NCBI GenBank assembly: GCA_027006055.1
Contig: JALTKX010000227.1
Coordinates: 1 to 40,007 of the forward strand
Direction: 5' to 3'
Origin: Calditrichia bacterium
GTDB taxonomy: Bacteria > Calditrichota > Calditrichia > Calditrichales > J004
DNA length: 40,007 nucleotides
Of this stretch, positions 26,703 to 34,861 are shown piece by piece; positions within the stretch are counted from its first letter, which is position 1; each line of letters opens with the position of its first letter. Made by a program: the position numbers and the translations under genes. The notes beneath the pieces were generated by a model. It had not been told where the DNA came from and made no database searches. It saw nothing but the letters and a program-made list of their open reading frames with translations.

Positions 26703-27965
26703 TTGGAAAATTATAATACCAGGCTTGAAAGCTATCTGGACAAAACCTTTTACCCCCTGTTGCCGCCGCAAACGCAGGCATTCTTGCGTGAACTGGCCCC
26801 AAAACTGCGGCTCACCTTTCAGGAATTCCGCCAGTTTACGGAAATTGCCCGTGATTTGCAGATGTGGGGCGAAGCGCCCTTTGAGGAATGGTATGAAAAC
26901 CAGGCCGGCCTTCATGAAGGGGACGCCGCCCATAAGACCCGTGTTCGCCGGCGGATAACGGAGGCCTACACCCGGCTTAAAAATAAAGCCAAGGACTACC
27001 AGGCTCCGGCCATGACCCGGCCTAAAAAGAGGGAAAAGGGAAAAATCGTTCTTAAGCAGAGCGACAAAGAGGTTTTCGGCATGTGTCCCGTGGCCTCGCC
27101 CAAAACCGTCTGCTGCAACCTGAAGACCATAGACGCCGTGGAAAATTGCGTGTTCGGTTGCAGCTACTGCACCATTCAAACCTTTTATCATCAGGAAACC
27201 GTTTTTGACGCACGGCTCGCGGAAAAGCTGGAGGCCCTGCGCCTGGACCCGGATAAACGGTACCACATCGGAACCGGGCAGTCATCGGATTCGCTGGTAT
27301 GGGGCAACCGCCACGGCAACCTGGACGCGCTGATGGCCTTTGCCCGTAAGAATCCCAATGTTTTGCTGGAGTTCAAAACAAAATCCGACAATATCGGCTA
27401 TTTTCTGGAAAATGACATTCCACCCAATATCGTCTGCAGTTGGTCGCTCAACCCCCAAACCATTGTGGAAAACGAGGAACATTTTACCGCCTCGCTGCCG
27501 CAACGCTTAAAGGCGGCGCGGGCCGTGGCCGACCGGGGTATTAAGGTGAGCTTTCATTTTCACCCCATCATCTACTATAATAACTGGCGGGAAGAATATA
27601 CGGCCATTGCCGCCGGGCTGCTGGAAGGTTTTGCCCCGGAGGAGGTTTTGTTTGTCTCCTTCGGATCGGTCACCTTTATAAAACCGGTGCTCAGGCAAAT
27701 TCGCCGTTCCGGTCTGCCAACAAAAATCACCCAAATGGAACTGGTAAAAGACCCTCACGGCAAACTCACCTATCCCGACGCGGTGAAGATTGAAAAATTC
27801 CGCGCCATGTACGCGGCCTTTGCCCCCTGGCAGGACAAGGTATTCTTTTATCTGTGCATGGAAAAGGCTTCCTTGTGGAAAGAAAGCCTGGGCTTTGTGT
27901 TTGAAAGCAACGATGACTTTGAGCGCGAAATGCTGCGCCAATGCTTTGCTAAGATATATCCTTAG
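26703..27965 (+). CDS. Radical SAM protein of the spore-photoproduct-lyase (SPL) family, lacking the usual catalytic Cys
   Basis: A 420-aa protein starting at TTG with an AGGAAA ribosome-binding site; the first in-frame ATG is over 50 codons later. The radical SAM cluster motif is C149-x3-C153-x2-C156 in ENCVFGCSYCTIQ. Downstream, HFHPIIYYNNWREEYTAI and FVSFGSVTFIKPVLRQIRR resemble SplB segments. In B. subtilis SplB, as I recall it, a catalytic cysteine lies in an ACTSDIVG stretch; here the aligned stretch is TGQSSDSLVWG, with Gln193 at the Cys position. It may therefore do chemistry other than thymine-dimer reversal. The extra N-terminal 120 residues are helical. It overlaps the convergent histidine-kinase gene by 17 bases. 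Confidence 0.83.
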   Translation: MENYNTRLESYLDKTFYPLLPPQTQAFLRELAPKLRLTFQEFRQFTEIARDLQMWGEAPFEEWYENQAGLHEGDAAHKTRVRRRITEAYTRLKNKAKDYQAPAMTRPKKREKGKIVLKQSDKEVFGMCPVASPKTVCCNLKTIDAVENCVFGCSYCTIQTFYHQETVFDARLAEKLEALRLDPDKRYHIGTGQSSDSLVWGNRHGNLDALMAFARKNPNVLLEFKTKSDNIGYFLENDIPPNIVCSWSLNPQTIVENEEHFTASLPQRLKAARAVADRGIKVSFHFHPIIYYNNWREEYTAIAAGLLEGFAPEEVLFVSFGSVTFIKPVLRQIRRSGLPTKITQMELVKDPHGKLTYPDAVKIEKFRAMYAAFAPWQDKVFFYLCMEKASLWKESLGFVFESNDDFEREMLRQCFAKIYP

Positions 27966-29454
27966 CCGTTTTTTCCCGCTTTTGCGGCTGCCAGACGTCG
28001 AGGCAAAAGGTAAAGCGCGCGCCCTTGCCCGGCTCGCTCTGCACTTCGATGTTCACCCCATGGGCATCCAGTATTTTTTTGACGATGGCCAGCCCCAGTC
28101 CGGAGCCGCCGGAATTTTTGGAACGGCTTTTTTCCACCCGGTAAAATCGATCGAAAATATGCGGCAAATCCTCCCTTGGGATACCCTCACCGCTGTCTTC
28201 TATACGCAAATAGACCTGGCCGCCCCTTCGTGACAACAGCACTTTTACCTGGCCGTTTTCCGGCGTATAGCGTATGGCGTTGTCGATCAGGTTGGAAATA
28301 ACCCGGTCAATCATGCCGATATCGCCCATGACAAAAGGCAGATTACGCTCTATTTTGGTTATCAGATTTATTTTCTTCCGTTCGGCCTGGGGTTGAAACT
28401 TAAGCACCACATCCTGAAGCAGCTCGGCGAGGGAAAACGGTTCCGGGCGGGGTTTGGTTTGCAGGGCGTCCAGCTTGGAAAGCTCAAAGAGCTCATGCAC
28501 CAGTTTATTGAGATTAATGACCCCGTTGAGGATGGTATTCAGAAAAGCGCGCCTTTGCCCGGGGTCCATGGTATCTTCCTTCATCTGAATGGTTTCCAGA
28601 TAGCCCTGAATGGAGGCCAGCGGGCTGCGCAGATCATGGGAAATATTGGCGATGAGTTCCCGGCGCAGGGCGTCGTTTTTCTTCATCTCATCAATGCTGT
28701 TTTCCACCGTATCGGCCATGTGGTTAAAGGCGGAGGAGAGCTGGCCCAGTTCATCATCCGACTGCACGGCTATGCGCCTGCTGTAATCGCCTTTGTCAAA
28801 ATCGCTTACCGCCCGGGTCATGCGCCGCAGACGGCGGGTCAGGTTAAAAAAGAGGACGGAGCCCAGAATGCCGGCGAACACCAAAATAAGCACCAGCGTA
28901 AAAGCGGTGGTGCTGAGGATATAGCTGCCGCCGATGCCGTTGATGGCCGTATCGTAAAGCTCGCTGCCCAGGATAACATAAATGTAACCCTTTTTGCCTC
29001 CGGGCAGTTCTATGGCCGAGGCGGAAAAAACCTTTTGCCGGTCGGAACGGGGATCGTCCCCCATGATGGGAAAGCGGACATCGGGATCGTTGGAGACAAA
29101 ACGCTTAATGGGCGCGGTATCTATATGGTTGTTTTGTATTTTAAAGGGATCGGCAAAATAGGCCAGTAAATCCCCCTTGTCATCCAGCAGATATATCTCG
29201 ATGCGGGGATTATAGATCATCAGTTCATGAATCAAATGATCGATCCCGGCGCGATCCAGTGAGTCCTTTAAAAAGGGCTGAAACTTGGTGGCCAGGTTGC
29301 GCGCCAGATAGCGGTTTAGCGTTTGATCCGTTTCGCAAACAAAATTCATGGAGGATTGAACGGAGATGATTATCTGAGCCGTGCCCAGTAAAAAAAGCAA
29401 CAAAAAGAAAATCAGGGATATTTTACCGTAAAGGGTGCGGAAGAACTCCTTCAT
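27949..29454 (-). CDS. OmpR-system sensor histidine kinase
   Basis: The 501-residue kinase has membrane helices at about 12-32 and 178-203 flanking a periplasmic sensor of about 145 residues. A HAMP linker (about 204-256, ending SDDELGQLSSAFNHMADTV) follows. The catalytic core has H273 in ISHDLRSPLASIQGYLE, N-box ISNLIDNAIRYTP (N392), G1 EDSGEGIP, FDRFYRVEKSRS and G2 GGSGLGLAIVKKI. It resembles PhoR/ResE-type kinases and should phosphorylate the response regulator encoded just upstream, with which it overlaps by four bases (ATGA). The signal is unknown. Confidence 0.92.
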   Translation of the reverse strand: MKEFFRTLYGKISLIFFLLLFLLGTAQIIISVQSSMNFVCETDQTLNRYLARNLATKFQPFLKDSLDRAGIDHLIHELMIYNPRIEIYLLDDKGDLLAYFADPFKIQNNHIDTAPIKRFVSNDPDVRFPIMGDDPRSDRQKVFSASAIELPGGKKGYIYVILGSELYDTAINGIGGSYILSTTAFTLVLILVFAGILGSVLFFNLTRRLRRMTRAVSDFDKGDYSRRIAVQSDDELGQLSSAFNHMADTVENSIDEMKKNDALRRELIANISHDLRSPLASIQGYLETIQMKEDTMDPGQRRAFLNTILNGVINLNKLVHELFELSKLDALQTKPRPEPFSLAELLQDVVLKFQPQAERKKINLITKIERNLPFVMGDIGMIDRVISNLIDNAIRYTPENGQVKVLLSRRGGQVYLRIEDSGEGIPREDLPHIFDRFYRVEKSRSKNSGGSGLGLAIVKKILDAHGVNIEVQSEPGKGARFTFCLDVWQPQKREKTAKDIS

Positions 29455-30170
29455 TCATCAAAGTCCTCATAATCGGCAAACTTGTAGCCCACGCCCCAAA
29501 CCGTTTTGATATACCTGGGATCAGAGGGTTCCTTTTCGATTTTGGCCCTCAGGCGGTTAATATGGGAATTTACCGTATGTTCATAGCCGGTAAACTGGTA
29601 GCCCCAAACGATATTCAGCAGGTTTTCCCGGGTATAGGCCTTTCCCGGATTGTCGGCAAAGAGGGCCAGCAGGTCAAATTCCTTGGCCGTAAGTTCCACG
29701 ATTTTCCCGTCCAGTTGCACGCGGCGCTTTTCCAGATTAATGTTCAGGTCGCCAAAATTAAGCTCTTTCACTTCGCTGGCGTTCTGCTCCTCAATAACCG
29801 CGTTTACCCGGCGGATGATGGCCTTGATACGCGCGATCAACTCGCGGATGCTAAAAGGCTTGGTTATAAAATCGTCGGCGCCCAGTTCCAGCCCCAGTAC
29901 CTTGTCAAACTCCTCGGACTTGGCGGTCAGCATCAGAATGGGCAGGCTCTTTTTCTTTTCACGGATTTTCTTGCAGACGTCCATGCCGTTCATTTTGGGC
30001 AACATTAAATCAAGGATCACAAGCTCATACTCATTTTCCAGAGCCTTCTTTAAACCGTTTTCACCGTCTTCGGAACGATCCAGGTTCAGTTGCAGATCCT
30101 TTAAATGCATTTCCAGCAGATCGCCGATATCGGGATCATCCTCGATGATTAAAACTTTTTTATCCAACAT
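29451..30170 (-). CDS. OmpR/PhoB-type response regulator
   Basis: The 239-aa protein has a receiver domain (1-120) with acidic pair E10/D11/D12, phospho-acceptor D54 in LVILDLMLPKMNG, T82 and K104 (FITKPFS). A winged-helix DNA-binding domain (about 140-234) includes LTAKEFDLLALFADNPGKAY and TVNSHINRLRAKIE, ending IKTVWGVGYKF. It is the partner of the overlapping kinase. Upstream lie two copies of an 11-bp-spaced direct repeat followed 10 bases later by a TATATT -10, the layout of PhoB-type activated promoters, suggesting autoregulation. The ATG has an AGGAG ribosome-binding site. Confidence 0.94.
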   Translation of the reverse strand: MLDKKVLIIEDDPDIGDLLEMHLKDLQLNLDRSEDGENGLKKALENEYELVILDLMLPKMNGMDVCKKIREKKKSLPILMLTAKSEEFDKVLGLELGADDFITKPFSIRELIARIKAIIRRVNAVIEEQNASEVKELNFGDLNINLEKRRVQLDGKIVELTAKEFDLLALFADNPGKAYTRENLLNIVWGYQFTGYEHTVNSHINRLRAKIEKEPSDPRYIKTVWGVGYKFADYEDFDE

Positions 30171-30197
30171 ATGTACTCCTGAAATTAAAACGAATTA

Positions 30198-30234
30198 AAT
30201 ATAATGACGGATGATCACAAGAATATCACAAGAA
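30198..30234 (-). promoter_or_regulatory. PhoB-box-like tandem repeat and -10 upstream of the response-regulator gene
   Basis: On the minus strand TTCTTGTGAT occurs twice (30225-30234 and 30214-30223) with a one-base spacer, giving an 11-bp period. Ten bases after the second copy is TATATT (30198-30203). OmpR/PhoB regulators bind such direct repeats on one face of the helix in place of a -35 element. A second reading, TTGACG (30237-30242) with TGTGAT (30214-30219) 17 bases on, would put the repeats over a promoter and imply repression. Confidence 0.65.
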
Positions 30235-30256
30235 ACCGTCAATACGGGAGCGGGAT

Positions 30257-30283
30257 AAAAGATGGCCACGCCGCTGAAGCGGC
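30257..30283 (-). terminator. Possible weak terminator after the GWxTD gene
   Basis: On the minus strand GCCGC-TTCA-GCGGC (30270-30283) forms a GC-rich hairpin, followed after nine bases by a short T run (30257-30260). The T-tract is weak and displaced from the stem, so it may only be an RNA structure. Confidence 0.35.
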
Positions 30284-30298
30284 CGCCCGGCCGGGAGA

Positions 30299-31585
30299 TC
30301 AGTAGCTCTCGTTCTCGACATTGATATACGCGGGATTTAAGCGGTAATCGCCAAAACCGGTATAGTCCTCGAAAAGAAATATTTTGCGGATGTTGTAATA
30401 GCGCCATATCTCGTAGGGATTGCTGTTCAGCTCAAAGGGATGGCGTTCAATATCATCGGGATACCCGAATTTTATCAGGATGCGCCCGCGGTCGCTGAGC
30501 CAGCCTTTTTCGCCAAAGCCGCTGAAATGCTGATTGGCGTAATTAACGCGGCGGAAATATTCATCCATCAATTCGTTTTTTTCGGTATCCGGGTCGGGGT
30601 CCCTTTTTTTCCAGAATCGCTTAAAGAAGGCCCGCTTGGTATCCAGGTCGGCCTCCATATATTTGTTAAGCGTGTCCGTGCTTATGATATACATCATCTG
30701 CTGCAGGGCCTGATCGATGTCTTCCAGAGAGGCGGGGACGGACTTCCAGAAAAAGGTGACGTCCTTCTCACTGGTCACCTCTTCGTCTTCCACCTCCGCC
30801 GTCAGTTTTAGCAGATAACGGTTTTCGGTAAATATCTTTTTCTCCACGCGTAATAAAAAGGCGGTGTAGTTCTGCTGCAGCACCTTCATCGCCGTGGAAT
30901 CGAAACTGATATTATGCCTGCTGTTGGAAAACAGGTAACGTATCTGAACCGGCTTGCCCGTTATGCGTGAGTAGAGACTAAAATAGAGATGAAAATGTCC
31001 CTTTCTGTCCGTGAAGTTGTTCCTTGTAACCGGATCGAAATCAAGAATGTTACCCAGTGAATCCAGCTTTACATTTTCCACGAACAGGATATCGCTCAGG
31101 GCCAGGTCTTCCTTCGAGATGTCGGGGATTTCCACTTCTATGCGCTTTTGGGCGGACTTGTTGGAGTTGAGATCGATAACGCGGATCAGAAATTCATAGG
31201 AACCGGGTTTCAGTTCCACGCTGTTTTTTATATAGAGCTTGTCTTCCCGGCTGTTGGTTTCGGCGAAGTTTTTAACATTGTGTTTTTTATTAATTGTTCG
31301 TGAAAAGATGATATCCTTGTCCTTGGTATAGACGGCAATCAGCCACTCAAACTGGGCGTCATAACCGCTGCTGTCGGACTTGACAAAGGTCAGGTCATCG
31401 TAGAGTATTTCCGAAAAAATCATCACATGGCTCTTATCCAGGGAAGCTCCGAACTGACGGTTTACGGAAACCTCGAAGAAGGGAATGCCCACCCCGCTCA
31501 TGCCGGGCTCCTCATAGTATTGCGCCCGGAGGGGACTTAGGGCTAAAATGATGAGCAGGATACCATGGAATGATAATCGTTTCAT
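30299..31585 (-). CDS. GWxTD-domain exported protein
   Basis: The 428-residue protein has a signal peptide (MKRLSFHGILLIILALSPLRAQ). A long beta-rich region (about 35-270) follows, then a helical region with LDTKRAFFKRFWKKRDPDPDTEKNELMDEYFRR (seen in parts, such as FFKRFWKKRDPDPDTEKNE). The last 70 residues hold the GWxTD-type motif: GWLSDRGRILIKFGYPDD at 361-378, then PYEIWRYY. Proteins of this kind are characteristic of Bacteroidetes/Chlorobi/Acidobacteria relatives and have no established function. The gene stands alone with its own promoter at 31630-31658 and an inverted repeat in the leader. Confidence 0.82.
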   Translation of the reverse strand: MKRLSFHGILLIILALSPLRAQYYEEPGMSGVGIPFFEVSVNRQFGASLDKSHVMIFSEILYDDLTFVKSDSSGYDAQFEWLIAVYTKDKDIIFSRTINKKHNVKNFAETNSREDKLYIKNSVELKPGSYEFLIRVIDLNSNKSAQKRIEVEIPDISKEDLALSDILFVENVKLDSLGNILDFDPVTRNNFTDRKGHFHLYFSLYSRITGKPVQIRYLFSNSRHNISFDSTAMKVLQQNYTAFLLRVEKKIFTENRYLLKLTAEVEDEEVTSEKDVTFFWKSVPASLEDIDQALQQMMYIISTDTLNKYMEADLDTKRAFFKRFWKKRDPDPDTEKNELMDEYFRRVNYANQHFSGFGEKGWLSDRGRILIKFGYPDDIERHPFELNSNPYEIWRYYNIRKIFLFEDYTGFGDYRLNPAYINVENESY

Positions 31586-31604
31586 ATTTTCCTCTGTAGA
31601 GATG

Positions 31605-31628
31605 GTGAGTTCCTTTTGGGCGACTCAC
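31605..31628. repeat. Inverted repeat in the GWxTD gene leader
   Basis: GTGAGT (31605-31610) and ACTCAC (31623-31628) form a perfect 6-bp inverted repeat with a 12-base centre. It lies in the short leader between the promoter and the start codon, so it could be an RNA hairpin or a repressor site. Confidence 0.45.
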
Positions 31629-31629
31629 A

Positions 31630-31658
31630 AGTATACGCTTATCGGGAAAGCATTGCAA
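31630..31658 (-). promoter_or_regulatory. Candidate promoter of the GWxTD gene
   Basis: On the minus strand TTGCAA (31653-31658) and TATACT (31630-31635) are 17 bases apart, about 45 bases before the ATG at 31585, which has an AGAGGA ribosome-binding site. Confidence 0.6.
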
Positions 31659-31684
31659 AATTCCCTGTTAATAGCAACCCGGTT

Positions 31685-33007
31685 TCAAGCGGTGGGTTCC
31701 CCCGGGACGTCTTCAAAACGGCCATACAGTTCATATTCCGCCGCGTCTTCCATGCGCACCGTTACAAAATCTCCCGGCTTGTAGTCAAAAGGTTCTTCGG
31801 CGGGAATCAGAACCTCATTATCAATCTCGGGCGCGTCCCGGTAGGTGCGTCCGCTGTAGTAATTGGTATTGATGTCATATTCATCCAGCAAAACCCGTTG
31901 GCGGCTTCCGATCAGGCGTCTGTTCTTTTCCAGGGAGATATCCCGCTGAATTTCCATAATCTCCGCCTGTCTTTCCTCCGCCAGGGACGCGGAGACCTTG
32001 TCCGCCAGCTTATAGGCGGGCGTGCCTTCTTCATCGGAATAGGTAAAGGTGCCCAGGCGGTCAAATTTAAACTGCCGCACAAAGGCCATCAGTTCGGCAT
32101 GATCTTTTTCGGTTTCGCCGGGATGTCCTGTTATTAAAGTGGTGCGCAAGGCGATGTCGGGTACCCGCTTCAGTATGGTCTCGTACAGTTTTTCCAGGGA
32201 ACGCCTGGTATCGCCCCGGCGCATCAACCGCAGCATGCGGTCGCTGACATGCTGAATGGGCATGTCGAGATAGTGCACCAGTTTTTCGCTGTCACGCATA
32301 AAATCCAGCACATCGGTGGGAAAATTGGTGGGATACCAATAGAGCACGCGTATCCATTGCAGTCCCGCCACTTTTTCCAGTTCGCCCAACAAACGGGTGA
32401 TGCTCTGACGGCCATAAATATCCTTGCCGTAATAGGAGGTATCCTGTGAAATGAGAATAAGCTCCCGGGCGCCTCCGGCGGCCAGTTTTTCCGCCTCGTC
32501 CACCAGGGTCTCCAGCGGACGGCTGCGGTGCTTGCCGCGGATGCCGGGAATGGCGCAGAAAGCGCAGGTATGGTTGCAGCCTTCGCTTATTTTCAGATAG
32601 GCAAAATGGCGCGGCGTGGTTACCCGCCGCATACGGTGCAGGTTATCGATTGCGGCGTGATGCTTGCCCAAAGCCCCCAATATGGCCCGGTAATCCTCCG
32701 TGCCGAAGATGGCGTCCACTTCCGGGATTTCCTTTTCGATATCGGACCGGTAACGCTCCGAGAGGCAGCCGGTTACAAAAACCTTTTTGGCCGGGTCCGC
32801 CTTTTTTAGCTCCAGGGCTTCAAAAATGGCTTGTATCGACTCTTCCTTGGCCTTTTCTATAAAACCGCAGGTATTGACGATCAACAGATCGGAATTTTCC
32901 GCCTGGTCAACAATTTGAAAGTCGTGATGTTCCAGTTGTCCCTGCAAGACCTCGCTGTCCACCAGATTTTTTGAACAGCCGAGGGTGGTGATGTGTACTT
33001 TTTTCAT
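31685..33007 (-). CDS. rimO: Ribosomal protein S12 methylthiotransferase RimO
   Basis: RimO adds a methylthio group to an aspartate of ribosomal protein S12. The 440-aa product has the N-terminal cluster-binding domain (LGCSKNLVDSEVLQG, VNTCGFIEKAKEES, VTGCLSERY). The radical SAM motif EGCNHTCAFCAIPGIRGKHRSR follows, cited in part. The C-terminal region (about 375-440) looks like a TRAM RNA-binding domain. GCSKNLVDSE points to RimO rather than the tRNA enzyme MiaB. The ATG overlaps the ftsY stop by four bases. Confidence 0.94.
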   Translation of the reverse strand: MKKVHITTLGCSKNLVDSEVLQGQLEHHDFQIVDQAENSDLLIVNTCGFIEKAKEESIQAIFEALELKKADPAKKVFVTGCLSERYRSDIEKEIPEVDAIFGTEDYRAILGALGKHHAAIDNLHRMRRVTTPRHFAYLKISEGCNHTCAFCAIPGIRGKHRSRPLETLVDEAEKLAAGGARELILISQDTSYYGKDIYGRQSITRLLGELEKVAGLQWIRVLYWYPTNFPTDVLDFMRDSEKLVHYLDMPIQHVSDRMLRLMRRGDTRRSLEKLYETILKRVPDIALRTTLITGHPGETEKDHAELMAFVRQFKFDRLGTFTYSDEEGTPAYKLADKVSASLAEERQAEIMEIQRDISLEKNRRLIGSRQRVLLDEYDINTNYYSGRTYRDAPEIDNEVLIPAEEPFDYKPGDFVTVRMEDAAEYELYGRFEDVPGEPTA

Positions 33008-33909
33008 TCTCTGCTAAACAACCCTTCCACAAATTCCCCGGCGTCAAACAATTCCATATCTTCCACTTTTTCCCCCAGGCCGATATAACGCACGGGAATG
33101 CCCAGTTCGTTCTTAATGCCGATAACCACGCCGCCCTTGGCCGTGCCATCCAGCTTGGAAAGAAACAAAGAATTCACGCCGGCTACTTTTATAAACTCCC
33201 GGGCCTGTTGAACGGCGTTTTGGCCGTTTCCGGCATCCAGCACCAGAACAACCTCATGGGGCGCGCCGGGGATTTGCCGCTCCACCACCCGGTTAATCTT
33301 TTGCAGTTCATTCATCAGGTTAACCTTGTTATGCAGACGTCCCGCCGTATCGATGATCAGCACATCCACATCCGAGGCCAGGGCGGCGTTACAGGCGTCA
33401 AAAACCACCGCGGCCGGATCGGAGTTGGCCTGGTGTTTTATCACCCGCACATTCAGGCGTTCGCCCCAGGTGGTCAACTGATCGATGGCGGCGGCGCGAA
33501 AGGTGTCCGCGGCGGCCAGCATCACCTGCTTGCCCTGTTGCTTGTAGTAGTGGGTCAGCTTGGCCGTGGAGGTGGTTTTACCCGTGCCGTTCACCCCAAT
33601 CATAAGGATGACCATCGGCTTGCTCTCCGGCGCTTTAAAAGGTTCAAACATCAATTCATCCCGCACTGCTTCGATGATGATGCGATTCAGTTCGTCGGCG
33701 GTCTGATATTTTTCCTTTTTTACCCGCTCGCGGATGCGATCCAGCATTTCCAGCGTGGTGCCCACGCCCACATCGGCCGAGATGAGCAGCTCTTCCAACT
33801 CTTCCAAAAGGTCTTCATCTATTTTGCGCTTGGCGGTCAGCAGGCGGTTGATTTTGGAAAAGACCCCGCCCCGGGTTTTATCCAGTCCTTTTTTTATTTT
33901 TCCGAACAT
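33004..33909 (-). CDS. ftsY: Signal recognition particle receptor FtsY
   Basis: The 301-aa SRP GTPase has an N-terminal helical domain and the NG core: G1 GVNGTGKTTSTAKL (about 109-122), the insertion-box ADTFRAAAIDQL, G3 DTAGRLHNK, G4 SKLDGTAKGG and the closing GLGEKVEDMELF. It docks ribosome-SRP complexes at the inner membrane. It lacks the long acidic A domain of E. coli FtsY, as do many bacterial forms. Its start shares a base with the stop of the UbiA-family gene, and its stop overlaps the rimO start. Confidence 0.95.
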   Translation of the reverse strand: MFGKIKKGLDKTRGGVFSKINRLLTAKRKIDEDLLEELEELLISADVGVGTTLEMLDRIRERVKKEKYQTADELNRIIIEAVRDELMFEPFKAPESKPMVILMIGVNGTGKTTSTAKLTHYYKQQGKQVMLAAADTFRAAAIDQLTTWGERLNVRVIKHQANSDPAAVVFDACNAALASDVDVLIIDTAGRLHNKVNLMNELQKINRVVERQIPGAPHEVVLVLDAGNGQNAVQQAREFIKVAGVNSLFLSKLDGTAKGGVVIGIKNELGIPVRYIGLGEKVEDMELFDAGEFVEGLFSRE

Positions 33910-34859
33910 CAGTTTCCTTTAAAATTGGGATAATCGAAATTAAAACGTTTTTTAAAATAGAGCCGTGTGGCAAAGAATAAGGCCATCATTAAAATTAGGT
34001 ACCAGGGCCATTTTAAACAAATGATCAGGGCGAAAAAAAAGATGCCGAATTTTGTGGCCCGCACGGTGTGGGGCAGTCCCCGCCGGAAAATAAGCGGCAG
34101 GAAAAACGGCAGACTGAGCAGATAGATAAACATGGCGGTCAGATCGTTGACCCGCCAGGCCGCGGCCAGGCCGGCAAAAAACAAAACCAGCGCAAGGATG
34201 ACAACACGATTGTGTCCCCAAACAACGGCGGGCGTATGTTTGTTGGCCCGCGCATCCCCTTCCCGGTCCGGCAGCGTGGTAAAAAAGTAGAGCACCGTAT
34301 TGAAAATAAGATAGGGCAGCACATCGCCGAACATACGCGGCGAAAAATCCGCGCGCGCCAGCCAGCCGATAAAAAAGGCCAGCGCCCCCATCAACATATT
34401 GGCCAGAATACTGCCCCAGAGGCGATCCTTAAATTTGAAGGGGGCGTAGTTATACAGGTAGCCCGTAAGCACGATAAAGATTACCAGCGTAAGGCCGACG
34501 ACGGGCTTGAACAGAAAAGCACTCAGGCTAAGCAGAATAAGCAGCGCCGTCTCCACATACAGCATCCTCGGGGTAAGGTGCCCTTCCGCCAGAAAAAAAA
34601 GTTTGTTGTTGGCCTTGTCCGTTTCAATGTCCCTAAGCTGATTAAGCAGAAAAGAAGCGCCCATGGCACTGCCAAAGGTAAAAAATAAAAAGAGGATGAG
34701 TTCCGGTTGGGCCGCCGGAGGGTAAAGACCGGGAAAGCCGAACAGATTCTTCTCCGGCATAAAATAACCGGCCAGCATGGTTGACCATCCCGGAAAAAAC
34801 AACATGGGCCGCAATACAAAAAAACCGTCGAAAATATTGAACTTCGGGGTTGGGGCCAT
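33909..34859 (-). CDS. UbiA-family membrane prenyltransferase
   Basis: The 316-residue protein has about eight to nine membrane helices. The two Asp-rich motifs of the UbiA family are present: N73-Q-L-R-D77-x3-D81 in NQLRDIETDKANNK and D198-x3-D202 in TLPDREGDARANKHTP. These bind prenyl diphosphate through magnesium. Possible products include menaquinone precursors, heme-type or lipid prenyl compounds; the sequence alone does not tell. It is in a tight operon between purF (two bases upstream) and ftsY (one-base overlap), neither of which indicates a substrate. Confidence 0.87.
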   Translation of the reverse strand: MAPTPKFNIFDGFFVLRPMLFFPGWSTMLAGYFMPEKNLFGFPGLYPPAAQPELILFLFFTFGSAMGASFLLNQLRDIETDKANNKLFFLAEGHLTPRMLYVETALLILLSLSAFLFKPVVGLTLVIFIVLTGYLYNYAPFKFKDRLWGSILANMLMGALAFFIGWLARADFSPRMFGDVLPYLIFNTVLYFFTTLPDREGDARANKHTPAVVWGHNRVVILALVLFFAGLAAAWRVNDLTAMFIYLLSLPFFLPLIFRRGLPHTVRATKFGIFFFALIICLKWPWYLILMMALFFATRLYFKKRFNFDYPNFKGN

Positions 34860-34861
34860 CT

